From DAOUEG01 sp964595455 (GTDB lineage Bacteria > Chloroflexota > Dehalococcoidia > Dehalococcoidales > RBG-16-60-22): 52,830 nt of DNA. Made by a program: the position numbers and the translations under genes. Shown here piece after piece: positions 24,157 to 32,652 of this stretch. Location: NCBI GenBank assembly GCA_964595455.1, contig CAZQQL010000008.1, forward strand, positions 1 to 52,830, in the 5' to 3' direction. Within the stretch, counting starts at the first letter, position 1. Each line of letters starts with the position of its first letter. The notes under the pieces were generated by a model. It was not told the DNA's origin, did no database searches, and was given only the letters and a program-made list of their open reading frames with translations.

Positions 24157-24181
24157 TCATCCTGAGCTTGTCGAAGGATGA
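24157..24181. repeat. Dispersed 25-nt repeat (CCTGAGCTTGTCGAAGG core)
   Basis: An imperfect palindrome whose ends TCATCC and GGATGA are inverted repeats, with core CTGAGCTTGTCGAAG. Variants lie at 17672-17696 and 27272-27294. This core is familiar to me as an intergenic repeat in many unrelated bacterial genomes. It sits 17 nt past the end of the ABC-F gene. Confidence 0.7.
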
Positions 24182-24197
24182 GAACCTGGAAGAGGTC

Positions 24198-26177
24198 CTA
24201 AAGCCCCTCCAGTTCCCGCCGGTATGCTTCCTTCAGCCGCTCGGCTTCGGCGGTGAGGGTCTCCCATTCACCCATCAGGGACTTGATCCGTTCCCTGAGT
24301 TCCTTATACTCACGGTTCGACCGGACTACCCTGGCGGAATCGGCATAGTGATTGGGGTCGGCCATATTCGCTTCGAGTTCCCGTATCTTTTGCTCGGCGC
24401 CGGCAACTTCTTTCTCTACCGCGCTGATACGCCGGTTGACCGGGCTGATCTCCCGGTAATGCCGGTTGCGGAGTTCGCCTTCCAGGGCCTTGCGCTCCTT
24501 CTGTCGCTGCCGCGCTTCCGCCGGGGACGGCAACTGCTCCCGCAGCGCCCGCAGGGATTCCGGCATTTCCGTGACCACATCTTCCTTCTGGCGGAGGTAG
24601 TCATCGTACGGGCCGTTGAAGACGTAGACGTTCCCGCCCCGCACCTCGATGACCTTTGTCGCGACTTCCCGGATGAGCGTCCGGTCGTGGGTGATGAAAC
24701 ACAGCGTCCCCTTGAAGTCCTGGAGCGCATCGGTGAGGATTTCCCGCGATGGGATATCAAGGTGGTTGGTCGGCTCATCCAGCAGGATGAAGTTGGCCGG
24801 GGCCGTCAGCATCCGCGCTATGGCCACCCGCGTTTTCTCGCCGCCGGACAGCACCTCGATCTTCTTTTCCACGTCCTCACCGGTAAAGAGGAACGCCCCG
24901 AGCAGGCCGCGCAGCCGCTGTTCCGTCTCGTTCTCCGCTACCTGGCGTATCTCCTCGAGCACCGTTTTACGGGGATCGAGCGCTTCGATATAGTACTGCG
25001 CAAAGTAAGCCGTGCTGACGTTGGCCCCCAGCGTGCGCGTCCCCGACTGGAAGTCCAGCACGCCGGCCAGCATCTTGAGCAGCGTCGTCTTGCCGGCCCC
25101 GTTCAAGCCGACAAGGGCCACCTTATCCCCGCGGTCCAGGGTCAGGTTGAGGTCACGGTAGACCGTGAGATCGCCGTAGGACTTGGCGATATGCTCCAGC
25201 CTGATAACCATGTTGCCGCTGCGGGGCGGTTCCGGGAAGTTGAAGTGTATCTTCTTCGTGGCGCGGGGAATGACTACCCGCTCGATCTTCTCCAGCTTCT
25301 TGATGCGGCTCTGCACCTGGGCGGCCTTGGTGGCCTTGTAGCGGAAACGCTCGATGAACCGCGTCTCCCGGTTGATGAGGATGTCCTGCCGCCGGGCGGT
25401 GGCCTGCCGCATTTCCAGGTCCTTCTTCCGGGCTTCGACATAGCTGTCATATCCGCCGTGGTAGAAGACAAGTTCATCCCGCTCGATGGAGATGATCTTC
25501 TTGACGACATTGTTGAGAAAGGCGCGATCGTGCGAGGTCACCATCACGGCGCCGTGGTAGCCCTTCAGGTAGTTCTCGAACCAGCGTTGCGTCTCCAGGT
25601 CGAGGTGGTTGGTCGGCTCGTCCAGGATGAGGATGTCCGGGTTCAGGAACAGCAGCCGCGCCAGGGCGATGCGGGTCTGCCAGCCGCCGCTGAATTCGTC
25701 GGTCTTCCGGTGGAAGTCCGACTCCAAAAAGCCCAGGCCGCACAGGATGATGCCGGCCTCGTGCTCCGCATTGTAGCCGCCGCGGGACTCGTACAGGTTC
25801 TGTACCTCGCCCATCTCCTGCATGAGGTCTTCCAGGACCTCTTCATCCTTTTCCTCGGCGAGGTCTTCCTGCAGAAGGCGAAGCTTGCGGGCGAGGTCGT
25901 TCATCGTATCGGATGAATAGGCGACCTCCTCGAGCAGCGTCTTGCGGGCGCCCGGCTTGATGTCCTGCTTCAGGTAGCCGATGGTCGTACCGCGGCGCCG
26001 GGATATGGAGCCGTTATCTGGGTCGGTCTCCCCGGCGATGATATCGAAGAGCGTGGTCTTGCCGGTGCCGTTCTGCCCGATGACACCGATGCGGTCACTC
26101 ATCCCGACGTTGAAACTGACGCCGGAGAAAAGCACACGGGTAGCATATGATTTTGAGATATTGGAAACGCTGAGCAT
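24198..26177 (-). CDS. ABC-F family ATPase (Uup/EttA-like ribosome factor)
   Basis: 659 aa with two ABC ATPase domains and no membrane segment. Domain 1: GQNGTGKTT, SGGWQTRIALARLL, ILDEPTNHLDL. Linker: basic helical segment (about 240-315). Domain 2: GLNGAGKTT, LSGGEKTRVAIARML, LLDEPTNHLDIP. A C-terminal coiled coil (about 560-655) resembles the Uup-type tail. ABC-F proteins bind the ribosomal E site and help translation or antibiotic protection. Start taken at ATG 26177 (MLSVSNISKSY), where family similarity begins; the frame is open further up to 26234. Confidence 0.93.
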   Translation of the reverse strand: MLSVSNISKSYATRVLFSGVSFNVGMSDRIGVIGQNGTGKTTLFDIIAGETDPDNGSISRRRGTTIGYLKQDIKPGARKTLLEEVAYSSDTMNDLARKLRLLQEDLAEEKDEEVLEDLMQEMGEVQNLYESRGGYNAEHEAGIILCGLGFLESDFHRKTDEFSGGWQTRIALARLLFLNPDILILDEPTNHLDLETQRWFENYLKGYHGAVMVTSHDRAFLNNVVKKIISIERDELVFYHGGYDSYVEARKKDLEMRQATARRQDILINRETRFIERFRYKATKAAQVQSRIKKLEKIERVVIPRATKKIHFNFPEPPRSGNMVIRLEHIAKSYGDLTVYRDLNLTLDRGDKVALVGLNGAGKTTLLKMLAGVLDFQSGTRTLGANVSTAYFAQYYIEALDPRKTVLEEIRQVAENETEQRLRGLLGAFLFTGEDVEKKIEVLSGGEKTRVAIARMLTAPANFILLDEPTNHLDIPSREILTDALQDFKGTLCFITHDRTLIREVATKVIEVRGGNVYVFNGPYDDYLRQKEDVVTEMPESLRALREQLPSPAEARQRQKERKALEGELRNRHYREISPVNRRISAVEKEVAGAEQKIRELEANMADPNHYADSARVVRSNREYKELRERIKSLMGEWETLTAEAERLKEAYRRELEGL

Positions 26178-26266
26178 GACCGCACCACTGCCATTATAGC
26201 GGGAATAATGACAGGCGTAAATGGATTGGACCAATGCTCAGCGTAAGCGGTACGAGACCGCCGGCG

Positions 26267-26554
26267 TCAGGCCGAGGGTGTTTTGTCCATCACCTTGAAC
26301 AGCAGTTTGCCGAGCACCTTGCGGTCATTGGCGTCACCGGCCTGCCAGAGTTCCTGGATGAGTTTTTCCTCCGGAGACTCGGCACAGATACGATTGGCCA
26401 GGAAATCCCCGACCTTGACGGATGCAACCTCGATGAGTTTGTCCGGCATGCCGAGTTTCCTGGCTGTCTTGATGGCCTCGTTGACCGTCTGTTTCCACTG
26501 GTTCCAATCCTTGATGAAGTCGCCGCCGCTGAGACACGTAGCCTGTTCCTGCAT
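26267..26554 (-). CDS. DUF3243 family protein
   Basis: 95 aa. It matches my memory of the DUF3243 pattern: W..WK..V..A...ARKLGM.D..I...A.KVGDFLA, P.EEKLIQELW and a C-terminal LGKLLFKVM. Function is unknown in the family. AAAGGGGG lies upstream of the ATG on the minus strand. It stands alone, 90 nt upstream of the ABC-F gene and in the same direction. Confidence 0.8.
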   Translation of the reverse strand: MQEQATCLSGGDFIKDWNQWKQTVNEAIKTARKLGMPDKLIEVASVKVGDFLANRICAESPEEKLIQELWQAGDANDRKVLGKLLFKVMDKTPSA

Positions 26555-26642
26555 GATTGGCCCCCTTTCTGATGGGTATACTGGTTCTACTGAGACAGTA
26601 TATAACCGTTAGACAAGGGGAACATCGAGGTCAGTAAAACCT

Positions 26643-27239
26643 CTACTTCTTTTCCGTCTCAGGAGGACGCCAGGGAGGGCCGGAGGTGGGCACGGTAGCC
26701 AGCCACCGGCCTTCCATTTCCAGCATGGGCAACTTGGCTTCGAGGTTCTGCCGTCGCAGCGGGACCAAACTGATAAGGTCGAAACCGCTGCCCTGGATGG
26801 CCCGTTCCATGCTGGCGATGCAGGTGCCGGTACCGTTGCCGCTGCCGCCGGCGTAGCAGAGCGCCATGGCGGGTTTCAGTTCCGGTCTTTCTCCGCGCAT
26901 CATCTTCGGGAAGTTGACGCGGCGGTAGCGGTCCAGGAAAGCCCTCATGCTCTCGCTGAGGTCCCCGAAGTAGACGGGGTTGGCAAATACCACGACGTCC
27001 GCCGCCTGTATCTTCTCGAGGATGGAGTTGAAATCATCTTCGAGGATGCAGTAGCCCTCACTGCGGCACTTGCCCCAGCCGTCGGGGTCGCACTGCTGGC
27101 AAAGCTTTATCCGCATACGGGGAAAGAACAGCGTTTCAGTGGTCGCCCCGGCTGATTCTGCCCCTTTACAGACGGCCTGGATGGCGCGAGCAGTCTGGCC
27201 TTCAGGGTTCCGGCTACCGGACAATGCAAGCAGTTTCAT
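26643..27239 (-). CDS. Flavodoxin-like NAD(P)H-dependent reductase (iron-sulfur flavoprotein type)
   Basis: 198 aa. FMN-binding phosphate loop near the N-terminus (LALSGSRNPEGQTARAI), then a cysteine set C47, C50, C58, C64 followed by EDDF, the pattern of iron-sulfur flavoproteins, and VVFANPVYFGDLSESMRAFLDRY, the second FMN-contact segment. Probably an FMN protein passing electrons to small acceptors; whether the cysteines hold a [4Fe-4S] cluster cannot be judged. GAGGAGG lies just before the ATG. Confidence 0.88.
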   Translation of the reverse strand: MKLLALSGSRNPEGQTARAIQAVCKGAESAGATTETLFFPRMRIKLCQQCDPDGWGKCRSEGYCILEDDFNSILEKIQAADVVVFANPVYFGDLSESMRAFLDRYRRVNFPKMMRGERPELKPAMALCYAGGSGNGTGTCIASMERAIQGSGFDLISLVPLRRQNLEAKLPMLEMEGRWLATVPTSGPPWRPPETEKK

Positions 27240-27271
27240 GGTTTGCCTCCTCGATACGAGCTAAATACCGT

Positions 27272-27294
27272 TCATACTGAGCCTGTCGAAGCAT
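27272..27294. repeat. Dispersed repeat, diverged copy
   Basis: TCATACTGAGCCTGTCGAAG followed by CAT: a variant of the repeat at 24157, lying upstream of the flavoprotein gene. Confidence 0.55.
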
Positions 27295-27334
27295 CGCCCT
27301 GCTCGTTTCAGACAAGCATCACTCGCCTATGCTA

Positions 27335-28540
27335 TCACATCTTCTGCAGCACAAGCGAACTATAGCCTTTTGATTTCTTCCGTTCCTTGGTAACGGCACT
27401 CAGGCCCTTTTCTTCGACATGGGTAACAAGACGGGTAATGGCCGTGGAACTACCACCAGCAAAAAAAAGTCCCCCGGTCTTCAGCCCGGTAAAAGTGTCT
27501 TCCAACAGCTTGTGGTAGACCTGCTGACCTTCATCTTCATTTATCACTCCGGTTATTATGTCAACGGACTGGTCTATCGCAAATCCTGCCCGATGGCAGG
27601 TCTCGATGCTGTGCTCGGGACACCCATTCAGCATGAGGTTCCGCCGGGTGGCTCTCAGAGCCAAGATATCCCGGTCAATAAGAGAGATGCACTCGGGTTT
27701 GGATAGTCTGAGGAAAAACGCTGCCGCATGTCCCTGGCCGGGATTGAGAAAGACTGCTTCGCTTCCTGCTCGGATACTGGCGCCGGCCATGGCATTCATG
27801 AGTAGTTCCGTGGCATGGTGAAGAGAATCGAACTCCGGCAGACCGTACACCGTCTTCACCCGGTAACTGAGACCGGCGTGCTGGATGGTGATGTCCTCGC
27901 GGTCGTAGATGCCGCGATCGAAGGAAAGCTTCGCGGGGCTTTCCTTCACCTCGCCGGAAAAGCGGTAATGGAAGACAGTATGCTCGGACCGACTTGTCTC
28001 GATTACGACTTCCGCCCCCTCAGCGGTTTCCAGCGCCCGCTTGACAAGGTCGGCGATAGGATTCACCACTACTATCGCCGCTATCCCTCCGGGATTTAAG
28101 TAGTACCGGGCTTCCTGTACCAAGTAACTAATTACCGCGGAACCGGCCTTGCCGGGGATATTCGCTACGATCAAGTCGTACTTGGCTACCGGGAGATCAT
28201 CGTAACCGAGGCTGCCGAGTATCATAACATCATCGATACCGTTGAAGGCGGCGTTCTGCCGGGCGTAGTCAACCGCCAGGGCATCGCGGTCGACCAGGGT
28301 AAGAACGATTCCGGGACGGAACTTTTTCAACGTCAGGCCGAGCGGCCCGTAGCCGCAGCCCATATCGAGGACGGAGCTAAATTCATAACCGGCGTCAATG
28401 ATGCTGCGCAGCAGGAGCCGCGTCCCCTTGTCCACATCGAAGCTGCTGAACAGGTCCTGAGATACGCGGAACCGGAGTTCCTGTCTCCAGGCCCGGAAGC
28501 TGAGCGTTTTCTTGTAATAGATGTCTTCGGGAAGTTGCAC
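27335..28540 (-). CDS. RsmC-like methyltransferase with two Rossmann domains
   Basis: 401 aa. The N-terminal methyltransferase domain has SAM motif VLDMGCGYGPLGLTLKK (about residues 57-73) and acidic motif LTLVDRDALAVD, as in 16S rRNA (guanine-N2) methyltransferases of the RsmC type. The usual NPPF/NPPY active-site motif is replaced by ANIPGKAG. A second, C-terminal Rossmann domain (about 230-400) has a weaker SAM loop (VFLNPGQGHAAAFFLRL) and ISLIDRD. In RsmC it is the N-terminal half that is degenerate and the C-terminal half catalytic, whereas here the first domain has the better SAM site. Start GTG 28540. Substrate uncertain. Confidence 0.7.
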   Translation of the reverse strand: MQLPEDIYYKKTLSFRAWRQELRFRVSQDLFSSFDVDKGTRLLLRSIIDAGYEFSSVLDMGCGYGPLGLTLKKFRPGIVLTLVDRDALAVDYARQNAAFNGIDDVMILGSLGYDDLPVAKYDLIVANIPGKAGSAVISYLVQEARYYLNPGGIAAIVVVNPIADLVKRALETAEGAEVVIETSRSEHTVFHYRFSGEVKESPAKLSFDRGIYDREDITIQHAGLSYRVKTVYGLPEFDSLHHATELLMNAMAGASIRAGSEAVFLNPGQGHAAAFFLRLSKPECISLIDRDILALRATRRNLMLNGCPEHSIETCHRAGFAIDQSVDIITGVINEDEGQQVYHKLLEDTFTGLKTGGLFFAGGSSTAITRLVTHVEEKGLSAVTKERKKSKGYSSLVLQKM

Positions 28541-28667
28541 GTCCTGCCTCGATATCGTTTCTCATTATCTTTCCCGTTTAGCGGGTTTGTCAAAGGCACA
28601 TGCGCTCTTTGCCCGTCATTGACGGATATAGTAAGCTTTAGAACAACACTGTTACCAAGGAGGCGAT

Positions 28668-29318
28668 ATGACCGCAACGTTGGAAGAACTGGAAAAGCGA
28701 CTGCAAAGACTGCAGGATGTCAAGGAGATCGAACGGCTTCAGCACATCTACGGCTACTACCGCGACTACGGCGACTGGGAGAAGGTGGTTGATCTGTTCA
28801 GCGATAACGCCGAGTCCGTGGAAGTTGCCGATCACGGCGTCTACAAGGGAAAGGATGGCGTCCGGCGTTACTACCTCGACCTTATCAAGGGCGGCCCGAA
28901 CGTCAGGCCAAGACCGGGAGTCTTTTCCACGGCCCTCCAGATGCAAGGTGTCATTACCGTCGCGGATGACGGCGTCAACGCCAGGGGACGCTGGTACGGG
29001 TTTCTCATGGAGGCCCGCCCTACGCTGACCCTCCATGAAGGCGAACTGGTCCAGACCTGGGGCCACGGTGTCTATGAGAACGAGTACCTGAAGGAGAACG
29101 GCAAATGGCATTTCAAGAAGCTCCACTTTTTCCTCCATTTCCGAACTCCGTACGAGGACGGCTGGCTGGTGACCCCGGTGGTCGGGCAGACCGGCCCGAG
29201 TTCGACCGTTCCGCCGGACGCTCCCTCAACGATATGGGCGCCTTACCCGTCCGGTGTGAAGCTGCCGGTCCACTTTTCGCATCCTACAACCGGTAAACCG
29301 GCCGGAGAGGGGGCGTAA
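28668..29318 (+). CDS. SnoaL-like (NTF2-fold) protein 2
   Basis: 216 aa with the same plan as the protein at 14692: coiled-coil start (LEELEKRLQRLQDVKEIERL), YGYYRDYGDWEKVVDLFSDNAE (typical SnoaL helix pair), KGKDGVRRYY, GRWYGF, KWHFKKLHFF, and C-terminal HPTTGKP. AAGGAGG (28657-28663) sets the ATG. Followed after 1 nt by a paralogue, so the two are co-translated. The catalytic role is unknown; the fold suits small hydrophobic ligands. Confidence 0.8.
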   Translation: MTATLEELEKRLQRLQDVKEIERLQHIYGYYRDYGDWEKVVDLFSDNAESVEVADHGVYKGKDGVRRYYLDLIKGGPNVRPRPGVFSTALQMQGVITVADDGVNARGRWYGFLMEARPTLTLHEGELVQTWGHGVYENEYLKENGKWHFKKLHFFLHFRTPYEDGWLVTPVVGQTGPSSTVPPDAPSTIWAPYPSGVKLPVHFSHPTTGKPAGEGA

Positions 29319-29319
29319 T

Positions 29320-29913
29320 ATGGACCTGGCGGAACTGGAACGAGAAATAACCCGCCTGGAAGACATCCAGGCCATCGAAAACCTCCAGAAGATGTACGGT
29401 TACTACTTTGACAACTCGATGTTCCAAGAGGTCATCGACCTCTTTTCAGAGAACACTGTTTCCGTAGAAATCACCGATCACGGCGTCTTCCGCGGTAAGG
29501 AAGGACTCAAACGGATGTACGCCGGTATGGTGGGCGTGAAGCGCCCCGGCTGGATATTTTTTCAGGTCATGCAGCACCAGGGCGTCGTGGACGTTGCCCC
29601 GGACGGCAAGACGGCCAAAGGGAGGTTTTACACCCCGGCATTCGAGTGCCGGCCCTTCGGCGGTACGAAGAAGCAGACCTGGGAGTTCGGCGTCTACAAC
29701 AACGAATATGTTAAGGAAAACGGGAGGTGGTACTTTCTGAAGTTACACTGGAACCTGACCTTTTGGACTTCCTATGAGGCCGGTTTCCTCAAAGTACCCA
29801 AGCTTTCCGATACGCCGTTCCCGCATGCGGACGCGCCAGCCACCGCTTATCATCCCTACCCGTCCGGCTATCATGTCCCGTACCCGTTCCAGCACCCAAT
29901 CACCGGCAAGTAA
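29320..29913 (+). CDS. SnoaL-like (NTF2-fold) protein 3
   Basis: 197-aa tandem paralogue of the preceding gene: LAELEREITRLEDIQAIENLQKMYGYYFDN, VIDLFSENTVSVEITDHGVFRGKEGLKRMY, GRFYTPAF, RWYFLKLHWN, and C-terminal PYPFQHPITGK. EITDHGVF.GKEG aligns with EVADHGVYKGKDG of its neighbour; the shared Asp-His may be functional. Ends at a good terminator. The partner gene starts the same mRNA, so a hetero-oligomer is possible. Confidence 0.8.
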   Translation: MDLAELEREITRLEDIQAIENLQKMYGYYFDNSMFQEVIDLFSENTVSVEITDHGVFRGKEGLKRMYAGMVGVKRPGWIFFQVMQHQGVVDVAPDGKTAKGRFYTPAFECRPFGGTKKQTWEFGVYNNEYVKENGRWYFLKLHWNLTFWTSYEAGFLKVPKLSDTPFPHADAPATAYHPYPSGYHVPYPFQHPITGK

Positions 29914-29930
29914 GATAAACCTGTAGTTCG

Positions 29931-29954
29931 AGGGGGGCTTGTGCCCCCCTTTTC
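29931..29954 (+). terminator. Intrinsic terminator after the SnoaL pair
   Basis: AGGGGGGC (29931-29938) and GCCCCCCT (29943-29950) around a TTGT loop, followed by a short T-run. Confidence 0.85.
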
Positions 29955-30036
29955 ATCATTTATGTGCCGCTACCTCTGGCAGACCTTTCATTAATCTCTT
30001 ATAATTTCCCTTAGTCTGATGTAATGGAGTCAATAG

Positions 30037-32151
30037 TTGGATGATGTAACGATACCGGAGAGGATTTACAGGCTGCCGGAACTCGCGCGTAACCTGTGGT
30101 GGGTCTGGCATCCCGTGGGAAGGAATGTTTTCCGCCGGCTGGATTATCCGTTGTGGAGATTGTCCAGCCATAACCCCGTGCGGCAATTGGCTGCCATTCC
30201 CCAGGAGGTATACGATAAAGCCGCGAGAGAACCGGAGTTCCTGGCTATGTATGACAACGCTGTCGCCGCGTTCGATGAAGACATGACCCCCGGTCATAAA
30301 TGGTTCGCTCTGAACTACGGCGACGCACTGGAAGGTCCAGTAGCGTATTTTTCCATGGAATTCGCGCTGCATAATTCTCTTCCCATCTATGCCGGCGGTC
30401 TTGGAGTGCTGGCCGGGGACCTCTGCAAGGAAGCAGCGGACCTGGGCGTCCCCATGATTGCCGTCGGGTTCATGTATCCACAGGGATATTTCCGGCAGCG
30501 GATAAGCTCCGAAGGCTGGCAGGAGGAAGAATACCGCAAGCTGGACTTCTCACGCGCTCCGATAACTCAGATATTCGCGGAAGACGGAAATCCGTGCCTG
30601 ACCGAGGTCGTCCTCAAGAACCGCACCCTCCACATCGGCGCCTGGCTCGTCCGGCTCGGCACCGTTCAACTCTATCTGCTCGATACCGGCCTTACGGAGA
30701 ACTCCCCGGAAGATCGTGAACTCTCCAACCGACTGTACACCGCGGACCGGGAACATCGGCTCCAGCAGGAAATACTGCTGGGCATCGGCGGAGTACGAGT
30801 ATTGCGCTCGCTCGGCATCCACCCTTCGGTATGGCACGCGAATGAAGGCCATACCTCGTTCATGATGCTGGAGCGTGTCACTGAATACATCAAGAACGGC
30901 ATAGCTTTCTCTGAAGCCCTGGACCGTGTACGGAAAAGGACGATCTTTACCACGCATACGCCGGTACCGGCCGGCCATGACGTGTTCGATATCTCTCTTA
31001 TGACGGGGTATTTCCAGCATTACTGGCCGGTCCTCAGCCTTGACAGGGAAACGTTCCTGGACCTGGGACGGGCCAATCCGCGGGACTCTTTCAACATGAC
31101 CGTACTTTCACTGAAAACATCGGATCAGTGCAATGCCGTAAGCGAGTTGCACGGAGAAGTAACGCGGCGGATGTGGAATGACCTCTGGCCCAGCCTCCCT
31201 GCGTCACGGGTACCCATTATATCGATCACCAACGGTGTCCACGTACCTACCTGGATTGCTCCGGAAATGCGGGACCTCTATAACAAGTACCTGGGAGAGG
31301 ACTGGCTGGAATACCAGGACGACCCGGCGACATGGGAACACGTCCACGATATCCCGGCCCTTGAATTATGGCGTACCCACCAGCAGCTTAAACGAAAAAT
31401 GTTCCATATCATCCTTGAGCGCGCTCAGCAGCGCTGGGCCAACGCTGAGGCCACACCACAGCAGATACTGGCCATGGGTTCACTCCTCGACCACGATGCC
31501 CTGACCATCGGCTTCGTGCGCCGGTTCGCCGAATACAAACGTCCGGCCTTGATTTTCCATGATGTCGAACGCCTGGCGCGCATGGTCAGCAGCGACCTCC
31601 GCCCTGTCCAGTTCATTTTCGCGGGAAAATCGCACCCGGCGGATACGCCGTCCAAGATACTGCTCCAACAAGTCCATACCATCGCCCGGGACCGCAATTT
31701 CCAGGGACGGATCGCCTTCCTGGAAGATTATGACATCCGGTTGGCCCGTTACCTGGTGCAGGGCATCGATGTCTGGCTCAATGTCCCGCGCCGCCCGCGG
31801 GAAGCATCCGGTACGAGCGGAATGAAAGCCTGCCTCAATGGAGTGCTGCACTTGAGCGTGCCGGATGGATGGTGGTACGAAGCCTACAACGGGCGGAACG
31901 GCTGGGCCATTGGAGACGCGACCCACAAATTGACTGCCGAGCAGGAAGATGCCGATGATGCCGGGACCCTCTACGATCTTCTGGAGAACCAGGTCATACC
32001 ACTGTTCTATGACCGCGACCGCAAAGATCTTCCCCTGGGGTGGACGGACATGATGAAGCGCTCCATCGAGACCAACGCACCTGTTTATTCGGCGCGTCGT
32101 ATGGTCAAGCAGTACTGCGAACTCATGTACCTTCCGTCACTCCGCTCCTGA
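30037..32151 (+). CDS. glgP: Alpha-glucan phosphorylase (GT35)
   Basis: 704 aa. Releases glucose-1-phosphate from glycogen or maltodextrin, using pyridoxal phosphate. The N-terminal 50 residues (LPELARNLWWVWHP) match the DUF3417 start of the short alpha-glucan phosphorylase type; GPVAYFSMEFALHNSLPIYAGGLGVLAGD follows. The PLP lysine is K597 in EASGTSGMKA, with NGVLHLSVPDGWW after it. The start is TTG 30037 with GGAG 7 nt upstream; no in-frame ATG exists near. It lies in the same direction as, and just before, the TreS-maltokinase gene, so glycogen breakdown and trehalose formation are physically linked. Confidence 0.93.
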   Translation: MDDVTIPERIYRLPELARNLWWVWHPVGRNVFRRLDYPLWRLSSHNPVRQLAAIPQEVYDKAAREPEFLAMYDNAVAAFDEDMTPGHKWFALNYGDALEGPVAYFSMEFALHNSLPIYAGGLGVLAGDLCKEAADLGVPMIAVGFMYPQGYFRQRISSEGWQEEEYRKLDFSRAPITQIFAEDGNPCLTEVVLKNRTLHIGAWLVRLGTVQLYLLDTGLTENSPEDRELSNRLYTADREHRLQQEILLGIGGVRVLRSLGIHPSVWHANEGHTSFMMLERVTEYIKNGIAFSEALDRVRKRTIFTTHTPVPAGHDVFDISLMTGYFQHYWPVLSLDRETFLDLGRANPRDSFNMTVLSLKTSDQCNAVSELHGEVTRRMWNDLWPSLPASRVPIISITNGVHVPTWIAPEMRDLYNKYLGEDWLEYQDDPATWEHVHDIPALELWRTHQQLKRKMFHIILERAQQRWANAEATPQQILAMGSLLDHDALTIGFVRRFAEYKRPALIFHDVERLARMVSSDLRPVQFIFAGKSHPADTPSKILLQQVHTIARDRNFQGRIAFLEDYDIRLARYLVQGIDVWLNVPRRPREASGTSGMKACLNGVLHLSVPDGWWYEAYNGRNGWAIGDATHKLTAEQEDADDAGTLYDLLENQVIPLFYDRDRKDLPLGWTDMMKRSIETNAPVYSARRMVKQYCELMYLPSLRS

Positions 32152-32266
32152 GCATCGCAGCAGAGACCATGAATGAGTTCTCCTTGCTTGCTGGAGATGG
32201 AATTCGTGTTCTGGGCTGGGGGTTATCCTTATTACTACAGTTGACTATTAAGAAAAAGCGCCTACA

Positions 32267-32650
32267 ATGTGCAATATAACTATGACGTCAAAAGAACTGC
32301 CTATCCTGATAATCGATAAGAACCAGCCCATTTCATCAACCCTGGCCGATGAATTACGCAGCCTTGGTTACAGGACGCTGACCATCTCAAACCTGGAAGA
32401 ACTGGACAAGATTATCGATGCCGGAAACCGTTTTCTCCTCTCCGTCGTCAATCTTTCAGGCTTCGATGATACTATCTGGGAGCGCTGCGACCGCATCCGA
32501 TCCGGAAAGACACCCTGCATCGCCATTACCCCACAACGCAGTTCCACAACCCTTCGTGAAACCATCATCCATGGCGTCGATGCACTCCTTGTCTACCCGG
32601 TTTCGATCAAGGAAATCATCCAGCATATACGTACGACAATCGGTGATTGA
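32267..32650 (+). CDS. Degenerate receiver-domain protein between glgP and treS
   Basis: 127-aa single receiver-like domain. Fold features remain (PILIIDKN at strand 1, LRSLGYRTLTISNLEEL, then PCIAITP), but the phospho-acceptor position reads VVNLSG (Asp to Asn), the acid pocket is DKN, and the conserved Lys-Pro is YPV. It is therefore not expected to be phosphorylated and may be a pseudo-receiver that binds a partner. Start uncertain: ATG 32267 or 32282; no strong ribosome site. Its stop lies 2 nt before the treS ATG, so it is co-expressed with the trehalose enzyme, perhaps as a regulator (inference). Confidence 0.65.
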   Translation: MCNITMTSKELPILIIDKNQPISSTLADELRSLGYRTLTISNLEELDKIIDAGNRFLLSVVNLSGFDDTIWERCDRIRSGKTPCIAITPQRSSTTLRETIIHGVDALLVYPVSIKEIIQHIRTTIGD

Positions 32651-32652
32651 AC

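Noticed and set aside
24096..25916. 606-aa open frame on +
   Set aside because: Antisense to the ABC-F ATPase; the sequence is a shadow of its codons.
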